From assembly GCF_020171285.1 (NCBI RefSeq), contig NZ_JAIUZI010000021.1, forward strand, positions 1 to 44,715: a DNA stretch of 44,715 nucleotides, in the 5' to 3' direction. The DNA is from Seohaeicola saemankumensis. GTDB taxonomy: Bacteria; Pseudomonadota; Alphaproteobacteria; Rhodobacterales; Rhodobacteraceae. Below, piece after piece: positions 34,720-44,686 of the stretch (position 1 is the stretch's first letter; each line of letters begins with the position of its first letter). A program made the position numbers and the translations under genes. Below the pieces are notes generated by a model. It was not told where the DNA came from. It saw only the letters and a program-made list of their open reading frames with translations, and did not search any database.

Positions 34720-35763
34720 GTGACGCGGGTCTACCTGGATCACAATGCCACAACGCCGCTCAGGCCGGAGGCGCGCGCGGCGATGATCGCGGCGATGGAT
34801 GTGGCCGGCAACCCGTCGAGCGTGCATGCGGAGGGGCGTGCGGCCAAGGCGCTGGTTGAGCGGGCGCGGGCGCAGGTGGCCACGGCCTTTGGCGCTGACG
34901 GGGCCGATGTGGTGTTTACCTCGAGCGCCACCGAGGCGGCGGCGCTGGCCTGTGCCGGGCGCGGGCTGATGGGCGCGGCGGTGGAGCACGACGCGGTGCG
35001 CGCCTGGGTGTCCGAAGAGCTGGAGGTCGACGGGGCCGGCCGGGTCGCGGTGCGCGATCCCGTGCGCACGACCCTGCAACTGGCCAATTCTGAAACCGGG
35101 GTGGTTCAGGACCTGCCGCAGGGGCTGGCGGTGGTGGATGCGACCCAGGCCTTTGGCAAGCTGGCCGTGGCGTTCAACTGGCTGGGCTGCGGCATGGCTC
35201 TGATTTCGGCGCACAAACTGGGCGGACCCAAAGGGGTCGGCGCCCTGGTGATGCGGCGCGGCACCGATCTGGCCGCGCAGATCAGGGGCGGCGGCCAGGA
35301 GATGGGGCGTCGGTCCGGTACCGAAAATACCATTGGAGTCGCGGGGTTCGGCGCCGCGGCTGAAGCGGCGGCGCGGGATCTGTCAGAGGGTGTCTGGGAG
35401 CGGGTTGCGGAAATTAGAAATATTCTAGAATCATCTATTGAGGCTTCCGCAAAAGAGACTATTTTTGTCGGGAAAGACTCACTGCGGCTTCCCAACACCT
35501 TGTGTTTTGCGACACCCGGGTGGAAAGGGGAAACGCAGGTCATGCAGATGGATCTGGCGGGCTATGCGATCAGCGCCGGTTCTGCCTGTTCCAGCGGCAA
35601 GGTCCGCGCCAGCCGGGTGCTGACGGCGATGGGATATGACGAGGTGACGGCAGCCAGTGCGATCCGTGTGTCGCTGGGGCCGGAGACGACGGAAGAAGAT
35701 GTGCTGCGCTTCGCTGAAGTGTGGCTGGAAAAAGAAAAGAAACATCGCGCCCGCGCGGCGTGA
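34720..35763 (+). CDS. Cysteine desulfurase, NifS/IscS-like
   Basis: The 347-residue PLP enzyme takes sulfur from cysteine for Fe-S assembly. It begins TRVYLDHNATTPLRPEA, has the PLP-lysine motif SAHKLGGPKG and the active cysteine in ISAGSACSSGKVRAS. It is shorter than E. coli IscS (404). The GTG at 34720 is chosen because conserved sequence begins there; the frame upstream runs through a repeat. It is one of two desulfurases in this operon (SufS is the other) and lies 100 nt after iscR. Confidence 0.88.
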   Translation: MTRVYLDHNATTPLRPEARAAMIAAMDVAGNPSSVHAEGRAAKALVERARAQVATAFGADGADVVFTSSATEAAALACAGRGLMGAAVEHDAVRAWVSEELEVDGAGRVAVRDPVRTTLQLANSETGVVQDLPQGLAVVDATQAFGKLAVAFNWLGCGMALISAHKLGGPKGVGALVMRRGTDLAAQIRGGGQEMGRRSGTENTIGVAGFGAAAEAAARDLSEGVWERVAEIRNILESSIEASAKETIFVGKDSLRLPNTLCFATPGWKGETQVMQMDLAGYAISAGSACSSGKVRASRVLTAMGYDEVTAASAIRVSLGPETTEEDVLRFAEVWLEKEKKHRARAA

Positions 35764-35780
35764 GGTCAGGAGAAAACGAC

Positions 35781-37319
35781 ATGGCCGCATTGGACCAGAG
35801 CCCGGCAAAGGAAAGCCAGGCGAAAGAGGGCGTCGATCAGGAAACGGTCGATGCGGTGCGCGAGGTCGGCGGCGCCTATAAATACGGCTGGGAAACCGAC
35901 ATCGAGATGGAATACGCCCCCAAGGGCCTGACCCCGGACATCGTGCGGCTGATCTCGGACAAGAACGGCGAGCCGGAATGGATGACCAACTGGCGGCTGG
36001 AAGCCTATGAGCGCTGGCTGCAAAAGAAAGAACCCGACTGGGCGATGGTCGATTACCCCGAGATCGACTTTCAGGACCAGTACTACTATGCCCGGCCCAA
36101 GTCGATGGAGGTCAAGCCCAAGTCGCTGGACGAGGTCGACCCCAAGCTGCTCGCGACCTATGAAAAGCTGGGGATTCCGCTGAAGGAACAGATGATCCTG
36201 GCGGGCGTGGAGGGGGCCGAGAACGCCCCGGCCGAGGGCCGCAAGGTCGCCGTTGACGCGGTGTTCGACTCCGTTTCCGTCGGTACCACCTTCCAGGCAG
36301 AGCTGAAGAAGGCGGGCGTGATCTTTTGCTCGATCTCCGAGGCGATCAAGGAGCATCCCGAGCTGGTGAAGAAATACCTTGGCTCGGTCGTGCCGGTGTC
36401 GGACAACTTCTATGCGACGCTAAACAGCGCGGTCTTCTCGGATGGTTCGTTCGTTTATGTGCCGCCCGGCGTGCGCTGCCCGATGGAGCTGTCGACCTAT
36501 TTCCGCATCAACGCCGAGAACACCGGCCAGTTCGAGCGCACGCTGATCATCGCCGACAAGGGCAGCTATGTCAGCTACCTCGAAGGCTGCACCGCGCCGC
36601 AGCGCGACACCAGCCAGTTGCACGCGGCAGTGGTCGAGATCATCGTCGAGGAAGACGCCGAGGTGAAGTATTCGACCGTCCAGAACTGGTATCCGGGCGA
36701 CGAAAACGGCAAGGGCGGCATCTATAACTTTGTCACCAAGCGCGCCGATTGTCGGGGCGACCGGGCCAAGGTGATGTGGACTCAGGTCGAAACCGGCTCG
36801 GCGGTGACCTGGAAATACCCCAGCTGCATCCTGCGCGGCGACGACAGCCAGGGCGAGTTCTACTCGATCGCCATCGCCAACAACATGCAGCAGGCCGATA
36901 CCGGCACCAAGATGGTGCACCTGGGCAAGCGCACCAAATCGCGCATTGTGTCCAAGGGGATCAGCGCGGGCAAGGCGCAGAACACCTATCGCGGGTTGGT
37001 GTCGATGCACCCCAAGGCCAAGGAATCGCGCAACTATACCCAGTGTGACAGCCTGCTGATCGGCGATACCTGCGGGGCGCACACGGTGCCCTATATCGAG
37101 GTCAAGAACAACTCGTCCCGCGTCGAACACGAGGCGACGACGTCCAAAGTCGACGACGATCAGCTGTTCTACTGCCGCTCGCGCGGCATGGACGAGGAAG
37201 AGGCGGTGGCCCTGGTGGTCAACGGCTTCTGCAAGGACGTGCTGCAGGCGCTGCCGATGGAATTCGCAATGGAAGCGCAGCAGCTTGTGGCGATCTCGCT
37301 GGAAGGGTCGGTTGGGTAA
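35781..37319 (+). CDS. sufB: Fe-S cluster assembly scaffold SufB
   Basis: SufB (512 residues) with SufC and SufD forms the SufBC2D scaffold on which Fe-S clusters are built. Typical features are YVPPGVRCPMELSTYFRINA, GSYVSYLEGCTAPQ, the beta-helix core and the cysteine in NYTQCDSLLIGDTCGAHT near the cluster site. The ATG at 35781 follows AGGAGAAAAC. It starts 17 nt after the desulfurase stop. Two abutting palindromes lie directly after its stop. Confidence 0.97.
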   Translation: MAALDQSPAKESQAKEGVDQETVDAVREVGGAYKYGWETDIEMEYAPKGLTPDIVRLISDKNGEPEWMTNWRLEAYERWLQKKEPDWAMVDYPEIDFQDQYYYARPKSMEVKPKSLDEVDPKLLATYEKLGIPLKEQMILAGVEGAENAPAEGRKVAVDAVFDSVSVGTTFQAELKKAGVIFCSISEAIKEHPELVKKYLGSVVPVSDNFYATLNSAVFSDGSFVYVPPGVRCPMELSTYFRINAENTGQFERTLIIADKGSYVSYLEGCTAPQRDTSQLHAAVVEIIVEEDAEVKYSTVQNWYPGDENGKGGIYNFVTKRADCRGDRAKVMWTQVETGSAVTWKYPSCILRGDDSQGEFYSIAIANNMQQADTGTKMVHLGKRTKSRIVSKGISAGKAQNTYRGLVSMHPKAKESRNYTQCDSLLIGDTCGAHTVPYIEVKNNSSRVEHEATTSKVDDDQLFYCRSRGMDEEEAVALVVNGFCKDVLQALPMEFAMEAQQLVAISLEGSVG

Positions 37320-37320
37320 C

Positions 37321-37367
37321 GCAAAAATCTTGTAAGATTTTTGCCAAATTTCTTTGAAGAAATTTGG
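37321..37367 (+). repeat. Two abutting perfect palindromes after sufB
   Basis: GCAAAAATCTT-GT-AAGATTTTTGC (37321-37344) and CCAAATTTCTT-TG-AAGAAATTTGG (37344-37367) are perfect 11-bp hairpins that share one base. They start 2 nt after the sufB stop, inside the operon. They are AT-rich with no T run, so they may set mRNA stability or partial termination rather than end the operon. Both are unlike the surrounding GC-rich DNA. Confidence 0.8.
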
Positions 37368-37417
37368 TTGGGACATGGGGCCGATGCCGGCTTCTTGAAC
37401 GCCGGACGGAGAACAGG

Positions 37418-37729
37418 ATGATCGTCACCACCACGCCTTCGGTCGAGGGCTACCAGATCGCCGACTACAAAGGCATCGTCGTAGGCGAGGCCATTCTCGG
37501 CGCGAATCTGGTGCGCGACATGTTCGCCGGCATCACCGATATCCTCGGCGGCCGTTCCGGCGCCTATGAACAAGAGCTGGGCAAGGCGCGCCAGACCGCG
37601 CTGGCCGAGATGGAACAGCGCGCCGCCGATCTGGGCGCGACGGCAGTGGTCGGCGTCGATCTGGACTACGAAGTCATCAACAACATGCTGATGGTCAGCG
37701 CCAGCGGAACTGCGGTGGTGCTGGGCTGA
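37418..37729 (+). CDS. UPF0145 / YbjQ family protein
   Basis: The 103-residue protein is a single UPF0145 domain (MIVTTTPSVEGYQIADYKGI, VGEAILGANLVRDMFAGITD, LGATAVVGVDLDYEVI), a pentameric heavy-metal-binding-like fold of unknown role. The ATG at 37418 is preferred. It lies in the suf operon after sufB, separated from it by the double palindrome. A role in Fe-S assembly is not known; cotranscription is the only link. Confidence 0.9.
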   Translation: MIVTTTPSVEGYQIADYKGIVVGEAILGANLVRDMFAGITDILGGRSGAYEQELGKARQTALAEMEQRAADLGATAVVGVDLDYEVINNMLMVSASGTAVVLG

Positions 37730-37730
37730 A

Positions 37731-38336
37731 ATGACCGTGCTGACCCCGCATATCGACCGGCCCGAGCTGACCATGCCGGCGCCCGAGGCGGAAGCGCTGC
37801 GCACCGCCTACGCCGAGGCGGATGTGATCCTCGAATACGGCTCGGGCGGGTCAACGGTGATGGCCGCCGAAATGCCTGGAAAACATGTGGTTACGATCGA
37901 AAGCGACCGCGCCTGGGCGCGCAAAATGAAACGCTGGTTCGAGGCCAGCCCGCCCGCCGAGGGCTCCACCGTCGAGGTGATCTGGTCCAACATCGGCCCG
38001 ACCCGCGCGTGGGGCCACCCGGCGGATGACCGCGAATGGCGGCGGTTCGCCGACTACCCGCTGGCGGTCTGGCAACGCAAGGGGTTCCGCCATCCCGACG
38101 TGGTGCTGGTCGATGGCCGGTTCCGGATCGGCTGCGCGCTGGCCACCGCCTTTTCCATCACCCGTCCGGTGACGCTTTTGTTTGACGACTACGCCCGGCG
38201 CAAATGGTTCCACCGGGTCGAAGAGTTCATCGGTCTGCCGCATATCATTGGCCGAATGGCCGCATTCGACCTGCAGCCGGGCGCGATCCCGCCCGCGCGG
38301 CTGCTGCAGATCATCCGCTACATGACCCGGCCCTGA
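37731..38336 (+). CDS. Class I methyltransferase-like protein in the suf operon
   Basis: The 201-residue protein starts 1 nt after the UPF0145 stop. It has the glycine-rich SAM-binding motif VILEYGSGGSTVMAAEM and an acidic end to strand two (HVVTIESDRAWARKMKRWFE), then VVLVDGRFRIGCALATAF as a later strand. It resembles bacterial methyltransferase-like proteins linked with sugar or cell-surface genes. The substrate is unknown. The next gene is a pyruvyltransferase-like gene, so the two may act on the same surface polymer rather than in Fe-S assembly. Confidence 0.78.
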   Translation: MTVLTPHIDRPELTMPAPEAEALRTAYAEADVILEYGSGGSTVMAAEMPGKHVVTIESDRAWARKMKRWFEASPPAEGSTVEVIWSNIGPTRAWGHPADDREWRRFADYPLAVWQRKGFRHPDVVLVDGRFRIGCALATAFSITRPVTLLFDDYARRKWFHRVEEFIGLPHIIGRMAAFDLQPGAIPPARLLQIIRYMTRP

Positions 38337-38337
38337 T

Positions 38338-39177
38338 ATGGAGATGACCCCCGCATATCCCGCCCTCCGCCTGCACTGGTGGAAAGCGGTGCCGAATTTC
38401 GGTGACGCGCTGTCGGCGCTGGTGGTGGCGCGCCTGTCGGGGCGGCCGGTGGATCACGCGGGGCCCGCCGGGGCCGATCTCTTTGCCATCGGCTCGATCC
38501 TCCAGGTGGTCCGGAGGCGCTACACCGCCGCGCGCGCCGATGGGGTCAGGCCGTGGATCTGGGGCAGCGGGCTGTTGCATTCGGTGCCGCTGGATTTCCT
38601 CGACAACGTCCGGGTCGCCTTGCTGCGCGGTCCGGTGACGGCGGCGCTGCTGGGGCTGAAACCCCGCCGCTTTGGCGATCCCGGCCTGCTGGCGGCCGAT
38701 CTGCTGGGCGAGCGGCCCACACAGGACGACCGCATCGGGTTGGTGCCGCACCACAAACAGGCCGATGCGCCCGAGATCCGCGCCCTGCTGGAACGCGAAC
38801 CGGCGCTGCGCCTGATCCATCCCGGCGGCGACGCGCTCGACGTTTGCCGCCAGATCGCCGGTTGCCGCCATGTGATCGCCTCCAGCCTGCACGGGCTGGT
38901 GGTGGCCGACGCCTGCGGTGTGCCCAGCACATGGCTGTCGCCGGGCGAGGAATCGCACCTGAAGTACCACGACTACGCCGCCTCCATCGGGCGGCGCATG
39001 ATCACGCCCGTACAGACCGGAGAGATCCCCGATCTGCTGCGTGGCCTCCGGGATGGCGCCGCACTGGCCCATGCCGATGGCATAGAGGCCGCCCGCGCGG
39101 CCCTGATCGAAACTTTTCCGGCAGAGTTGCGCGCGCAGGCCGCGCCGCAGACCGCTGCCGGCGACCGAAACATTTGA
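38338..39177 (+). CDS. Polysaccharide pyruvyl transferase family protein
   Basis: The 279-residue protein matches the polysaccharide pyruvyltransferase family: LHWWKAVPNFGDALSALVV, FAIGSILQVV, WIWGSGLL, and a C-terminal HVIASSLHGLVVADACGVPS. Members add ketal-linked pyruvate from PEP to sugars of exopolysaccharide or capsule. Its start is 1 nt after the methyltransferase-like stop, and sufC follows 12 nt after its end, so it is locked into the suf transcript. Its place there is unexpected. The substrate cannot be told. Confidence 0.85.
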   Translation: MEMTPAYPALRLHWWKAVPNFGDALSALVVARLSGRPVDHAGPAGADLFAIGSILQVVRRRYTAARADGVRPWIWGSGLLHSVPLDFLDNVRVALLRGPVTAALLGLKPRRFGDPGLLAADLLGERPTQDDRIGLVPHHKQADAPEIRALLEREPALRLIHPGGDALDVCRQIAGCRHVIASSLHGLVVADACGVPSTWLSPGEESHLKYHDYAASIGRRMITPVQTGEIPDLLRGLRDGAALAHADGIEAARAALIETFPAELRAQAAPQTAAGDRNI

Positions 39178-39189
39178 GAAGGACAAAAA

Positions 39190-39945
39190 ATGCTGGAAAT
39201 CAAGAACCTGCATGTGAAACTTGAAGAAGAAGACAAGCAGATCCTGAAAGGCGTCGACCTCAGCGTCGAAGCCGGCAGCGTGCATGCGATCATGGGGCCC
39301 AACGGCTCCGGCAAATCGACCCTGTCCTATGTGCTCTCGGGCCGCGACGGCTACGAGGTCACCGATGGCAGCGCGACGCTCGATGGCGAGGACCTGCTGG
39401 ATCTGGAACCCGAAGAGCGCGCCGCCGCCGGTCTCTTCCTGGCCTTCCAGTACCCCGTCGAAATCCCCGGTGTCGGCAACATGACCTTCCTGCGCACCGC
39501 CGTGAACGCACAGCGCAAGGCGCGCGGGCAAGAGGAGATCAGCGCCGCCGACTTCCTCAAGACCGTGCGCGAACGGGCGAAGTCGCTGAAGATCAACGCC
39601 GACATGCTGAAACGCCCGGTCAACGTCGGCTTCTCCGGTGGCGAGAAGAAGCGGAACGAAATCCTGCAGATGGCCATGCTCGAGCCCAAGATGTGCATCC
39701 TCGACGAGACCGACTCCGGCCTTGACGTGGACGCGATGAAACTGGTGTCCGAGGGCGTGAACGCGCTGCGCGACGAGGGGCGCGGTTTCCTTGTTATCAC
39801 GCATTATCAACGGCTTCTGGACCATATCAAACCCGACGTCGTGCACATCATGGCAAACGGCCGCATCATCAAGAGCGGCGGACCCGAGCTGGCGCTCGAG
39901 GTCGAGCAGAACGGCTATGCCGATATTCTGGCCGAGGCGGTGTGA
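39190..39945 (+). CDS. sufC: Fe-S assembly ATPase SufC
   Basis: SufC (251 residues) is the ABC-type ATPase that powers the SufBC2D scaffold. Walker A is IMGPNGSGKSTLSYVLSG, the signature is GFSGGEKKRNEILQM, and Walker B is PKMCILDETDSGLDVDAM. It has no membrane segment. AGAAGGAC precedes the ATG. The TGA overlaps the sufD ATG (TGATG). Confidence 0.98.
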   Translation: MLEIKNLHVKLEEEDKQILKGVDLSVEAGSVHAIMGPNGSGKSTLSYVLSGRDGYEVTDGSATLDGEDLLDLEPEERAAAGLFLAFQYPVEIPGVGNMTFLRTAVNAQRKARGQEEISAADFLKTVRERAKSLKINADMLKRPVNVGFSGGEKKRNEILQMAMLEPKMCILDETDSGLDVDAMKLVSEGVNALRDEGRGFLVITHYQRLLDHIKPDVVHIMANGRIIKSGGPELALEVEQNGYADILAEAV

Positions 39946-41225
39946 TGGCGCTGGCAGACCGCAAACCGGACGCGACCGAAGACCGGCTCGCTGCGATGAC
40001 CCTGCCCGAAGGCGGCTGCATCATGCCCGCCCGCGAGGCCGCGCTGGCCCGCCTGCGCGACATGGGGCTGCCGAACCGGCGCGACGAATACTGGAAATAC
40101 ACCCGCCCCGACACGCTGGTGCAGGCCGACGCGCTGCCCGCCGCGCTGTTCGACGCGGGCGAGGCGCCGATGTTCTCGCAATTCGACCGGCTCAAGATCG
40201 TCTTTGTCGATGGTGTATTTGACCCCGAGGCCTCGGATGACCTGATGATGGAAGGGGTGCGCATCGACCGCATCGCCGACATCTGCTGCAAGGATATCCA
40301 CTGGGCCAAAGATCTCTATGGTGTGCTGGAAACCCGTGGCCAGACCCCGGTCGCGCGGCCGCTGGCGGCGCTCAACACCGCCTTTGCGCAGGATGGCGTG
40401 GCGATCCACATCACCGGCAAGCCCAGCAAGCCGATCAGCCTGATCTATTTCCACCGTTCCGAGACCTCGGATGCGATCCTGCACCACGTGATCCGGGTCG
40501 AACCGGGGGCCGAGGCGACGATCCTCGAAAACGGCCCGGCGGCGGCGCGGTTCAACAAGTGCATGGAAATCGACATCGCCGATGGCGGCACCCTGCACCA
40601 CGTGCGCGCACAGGGGCGCGACCACGAACGCCGGGCGGTGACCCATATGTTTGCGCGGCTGGGCACGGAATCGGTGTTCAAGTCCTTTACGCTGACCGTG
40701 AACGGTGTGCTGACCCGCAACGAGGCCGTGATCGAGCTGACCGGCGACGACGCCGTCGCCCATGTGGCGGGCGCCTGTGTCGGTGACGGTGAATTCCACC
40801 ATGACGACACCGTGTTCATCACCCACGACGCGGTGAACTGCGAAAGCCGCCAGGTGTTCAAGAAGGTGCTGCGCAACGGCGCCACCGGCGTGTTCCAGGG
40901 CAAGATCCTGGTCAAGGCGGGCGCCCAGAAGACCGACGGCTACCAAATCAGCCAGTCGCTGCTGCTGGATGACGACAGCCAGTTCCTGGCCAAGCCGGAG
41001 CTGGAGATCTACGCCGACGATGTCGCCTGTTCGCACGGCTCCACCTCGGGCGCCATCGACGAGGACGCGCTGTTCTACCTGCGCTCGCGCGGGGTGCCCG
41101 AAGGCGAGGCGACCGATCTGCTGACGCTGGCGTTCCTGGCCGAAGCCGTGGACGAGATCGAGGACAAGGCGCTGGCCGAGGACATCGTCGAGCGGCTCGA
41201 AAGCTGGCTGGCCCGCCGCCGCTGA
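39945..41225 (+). CDS. sufD: Fe-S cluster assembly protein SufD
   Basis: SufD (426 residues) is the SufB paralogue of the scaffold and is needed for iron acquisition. It has the beta-helix core and the C-terminal ADDVACSHGSTSGAIDEDALF with the conserved His near the cluster site. A GTG 3 nt upstream (39942) is a possible start, but the ATG at 39945 overlapping the sufC stop is more likely. Its own stop overlaps the next ATG (TGATG). Together with SufB and SufC it completes the scaffold. Confidence 0.96.
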   Translation: MALADRKPDATEDRLAAMTLPEGGCIMPAREAALARLRDMGLPNRRDEYWKYTRPDTLVQADALPAALFDAGEAPMFSQFDRLKIVFVDGVFDPEASDDLMMEGVRIDRIADICCKDIHWAKDLYGVLETRGQTPVARPLAALNTAFAQDGVAIHITGKPSKPISLIYFHRSETSDAILHHVIRVEPGAEATILENGPAAARFNKCMEIDIADGGTLHHVRAQGRDHERRAVTHMFARLGTESVFKSFTLTVNGVLTRNEAVIELTGDDAVAHVAGACVGDGEFHHDDTVFITHDAVNCESRQVFKKVLRNGATGVFQGKILVKAGAQKTDGYQISQSLLLDDDSQFLAKPELEIYADDVACSHGSTSGAIDEDALFYLRSRGVPEGEATDLLTLAFLAEAVDEIEDKALAEDIVERLESWLARRR

Positions 41226-41710
41226 TGCCGGTCACGCGCGACATAACCGCGACGTATCGCGGGCCCGGCCGGGTAATGCAGCGCCTGCTGCAGATGGGCC
41301 AGCGCGAAGACCGCGCGCTGGCGATCCTGATGGCCGCCTGCGTGGTGGTCTTCATCGCCCAGATGCCGCGCCTCGCCCGCGAGGCGCATCTGACCGGGCA
41401 AGAGCTGAACATGCTGCTGGGCGGCACCCTGCTGGCCTGGGTCATCATCGCGCCGCTGATTTTCTACCTGCTGGCCGCGCTCAGCCACCTGATCGCGCGG
41501 ATGCTGGGCGGCAAGGGTGATTGGTTCGGCGCGCGGCTGGCGCTGTTCTGGGCCTTGCTCGCCTCATCGCCGCTGATCCTGCTGCATGGCCTGGTGGCGG
41601 GCTTTGTCGGCCCCGGTCCGGCGCTCGACATCGTCGGCCTGCTCTGGCTGCTGGTGTTCGGCTGGTTCTGGGCCTCGGGCCTGCGCCAGGCGGAAAGGGC
41701 GCCGGCATGA
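41225..41710 (+). CDS. YIP1-like membrane protein 1 (suf operon)
   Basis: The 161-residue protein has about four hydrophobic segments (ALAILMAACVVVFIAQM, LLGGTLLAWVIIAPLIFYLL, LALFWALLASSPLILLHGLV, IVGLLWLLVFGWFWASGL) and a positively charged N-terminus. The pattern (a segment with LIARMLGGKG, then LFWALLASSPL) fits the YIP1 family. Its role is unknown. It is coupled to sufD by TGATG and overlaps the next membrane gene by ATGA. A pair of related membrane proteins in one Fe-S operon may form a complex. Confidence 0.78.
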   Translation: MPVTRDITATYRGPGRVMQRLLQMGQREDRALAILMAACVVVFIAQMPRLAREAHLTGQELNMLLGGTLLAWVIIAPLIFYLLAALSHLIARMLGGKGDWFGARLALFWALLASSPLILLHGLVAGFVGPGPALDIVGLLWLLVFGWFWASGLRQAERAPA

Positions 41711-42292
41711 TGACCCTGACCGGCCTACGCAACCTGGCGGTGCTGACCGTCACCAGCCCGGCGGACGCCGCCCGGGCACTGGTGGCCATGCAGTTCCCGC
41801 GCGAGGTGCTGTGGACCGCGCTGTTCCTCGCGGTGATCCTGAATACGCTGCTCTATAGCCTCTCCAACATGCTGGCCCCGGCGCCTTCGCCGTTTCCGGC
41901 TCTGTTCGGTATACCGGCGGTCTATCTGGTGATCATCGGCACCGGTCTGGTGCTGTCGATCTATTCGATCCACTGGATCGGCCGGATGATGGGCGGGCAG
42001 GGCAGCCTCGACGACGTGATGACCCTCATCGTCTGGCTGCAATACATGCGCATCGCCGTTCAGGTCGCCACTCTGATACTTGCGGTCACGGTGCCGGTGC
42101 TGGCGGCGCTGCTGGTGCTGGCGGCCTCGCTGATGGGGCTGTGGATCATGCTGAATTTTGTCGACCAGGGCCTGCGGCTCGGCTCGCTGGGCCGCGCCGC
42201 GGTGGTGCTGATCGGCTCGGTCGTTGCCATTGCCGTACTTGTTTCTGTATTACTGACCCTCGTCGGGGGCACATTGCTAGGACCCGCTGCTT

Positions 42293-42300
<8 letters not shown>
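41707..42300 (+). CDS. YIP1-family membrane protein 2 (suf operon)
   Basis: The 197-residue protein has about five membrane segments (VLWTALFLAVILNTLLYSL, AVYLVIIGTGLVLSIYSI, VATLILAVTVPVLAALLVLA, and a C-terminal pair). IGRMMGGQGSLDDVMTLIVW is a YIP1-like feature. A double ATG at 41707/41710 overlaps the stop of membrane protein 1. The stop overlaps sufS by 8 nt. YIP1 proteins are membrane traffic or envelope proteins in eukaryotes and are poorly characterised in bacteria. No function in Fe-S assembly is established. Confidence 0.82.
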
Positions 42301-43513
<1,213 letters not shown>

Positions 43514-43581
43514 ACGGGCCCGGCCCCCACAAGAACGCAAAACGGAGTCCACTAAGCCAAAGCCCTCCCGCCAGGTCCTAC

Positions 43582-43642
43582 GGCATCACAGATGCCTGTG
43601 GCCTGTTGGGCCCGGCAGCGCGCGGGTAAACCCACGCGCTGC
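43582..43642. repeat. Hairpins downstream of sufS
   Basis: GGCATC-ACA-GATGCC (43582-43596) shares bases with a second possible hairpin CACAG/CTGTG (43587-43600). A strong stem GCAGCGCG/CGCGCTGC with inner GGGT-AA-ACCC follows (43615-43642). This 3' region may end the suf transcript, but no T run follows. Confidence 0.5.
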
Positions 43643-43654
43643 GCCCGCGCTCCC

Positions 43655-43721
43655 TTTCATCTCTTCGGCAAATACTCCGGGGGTGAGGCCATCAGGCCGA
43701 GGGGGCAGCGCCCCCTTGCCC
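43655..43721 (-). repeat. Dispersed two-hairpin intergenic repeat, copy 2
   Basis: In the minus sense it reads GGGGGCGCTGCCCCC, a second hairpin GGCCTGATGGCC, CACCCCCGGAGTATTT and GAAGAGATGAAA, matching copy 1 part for part. It lies between the convergent sufS and thioesterase genes. Confidence 0.75.
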
Positions 43722-43731
43722 GGTCGCGGTC

Positions 43732-44175
43732 CTAGGCTGCGACCCGTGCCGGCAATACGGCAATTGTTGCCAGTCCCGTTCCGCACAATACCGGGCGCGC
43801 GCTCTCGGTTTCGGAATAGACCTGCACCTCCACTGTTGCCTGCGTCCGTCCCGCGCGCACCGTGCGCGCCATGGCACGCAGCCCGTCACCGCTGGCGGGC
43901 TTGAGAAAGTGGAAGGTAAAACTCGAAGTCACCACATCCGCCCGGGCCGCCGTTGCCGCCGCCCAGGCACAAGCGGTATCGGCCAACGAGGACACACAGC
44001 CGCCATGCACATACCCATGATGCTGGCGATGCTCGGGCCGGATCTTTACTTCGATCTCCACCTGGCCATTGCCCGCCGCCACGCAGGTCACGCCGAACCA
44101 GTTGTTGAACCCCTGCCGCTGCGAATTCGCGATCAGCCGCGCTTCCATGTCCGGGTCGGAAAAATCTCTAGCCAT
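43732..44175 (-). CDS. PaaI-type hot-dog thioesterase
   Basis: The 147-residue protein has the PaaI thioesterase pattern: GFNNWFGVTCVAAGNGQVEI, HGYVHGGCVSSLADTACAWA (the HGG motif with a following aspartate), and SSFTFHFLKPASGDGLRA. Family members hydrolyse small acyl-CoA esters in the cytoplasm; PaaI itself acts in phenylacetate breakdown, but no paa genes are near. The ATG at 44175 is chosen because conserved sequence begins there; the frame runs on upstream. It is convergent with sufS, with repeat copy 2 between them. Confidence 0.85.
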   Translation of the reverse strand: MARDFSDPDMEARLIANSQRQGFNNWFGVTCVAAGNGQVEIEVKIRPEHRQHHGYVHGGCVSSLADTACAWAAATAARADVVTSSFTFHFLKPASGDGLRAMARTVRAGRTQATVEVQVYSETESARPVLCGTGLATIAVLPARVAA

Positions 44176-44353
44176 CAGGAAACCTCCATCTGTACCGGTC
44201 GGTCTAGACCATATGGTCCACTGTTGTCGGATTTCCCTGCGGCGGTCAAGCGCGGCGCGCTGTTCCGCCACGTCGCAGCCATGACAGAAAATCATCCACC
44301 GGCGCGCTTACCGATTGCACCGGCCCGGGTCATTGGGTACAAGCCGCGCACAG

Positions 44354-44430
<77 letters not shown>

Positions 44431-44608
44431 CCACACACCCTCAGATACCTGACGCCCGTGCCAAGGGCTGCCGGGCTTGCAGATAAAGATGCCCTGGTAT
44501 CGAGTGCCCTCGCGGCAGGCAATGAATCTCCGCGTTCCGGGTCTCGACCCCATAGTGCGCACAGAGCTTCAGGCAGCATCCGGTCCGGCGCCTATCCCGC
44601 AGTCCCCC
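44431..44608. other. Intergenic region after tRNA-Arg
   Basis: No gene is supported here. The minus-strand frame through this stretch runs into the complement of the tRNA and is spurious. Confidence 0.6.
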
Positions 44609-44686
44609 CATCTTCTTCTGTTCAGAAATATCCCCGGGGGTGAATTGGCCAACGGCCAAGAGGGGGGCGGCGCCCCCCTTTGCCCG
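44609..44686 (-). repeat. Dispersed two-hairpin intergenic repeat, copy 3
   Basis: In the minus sense it reads GGGGGGCGCCGCCCCCC, GGCCGTTGGCC, TTCACCCCCGGGGATATTT and GAACAGAAGAAGATG. It is the most diverged of the three copies but has the same order of parts. It lies at the right edge, downstream of tRNA-Arg. Confidence 0.68.

Noticed and set aside
38311..39846. Long minus-strand frame opposite the pyruvyltransferase-like gene and sufC
   Set aside because: It is antisense to coupled suf genes and has no recognisable domain.
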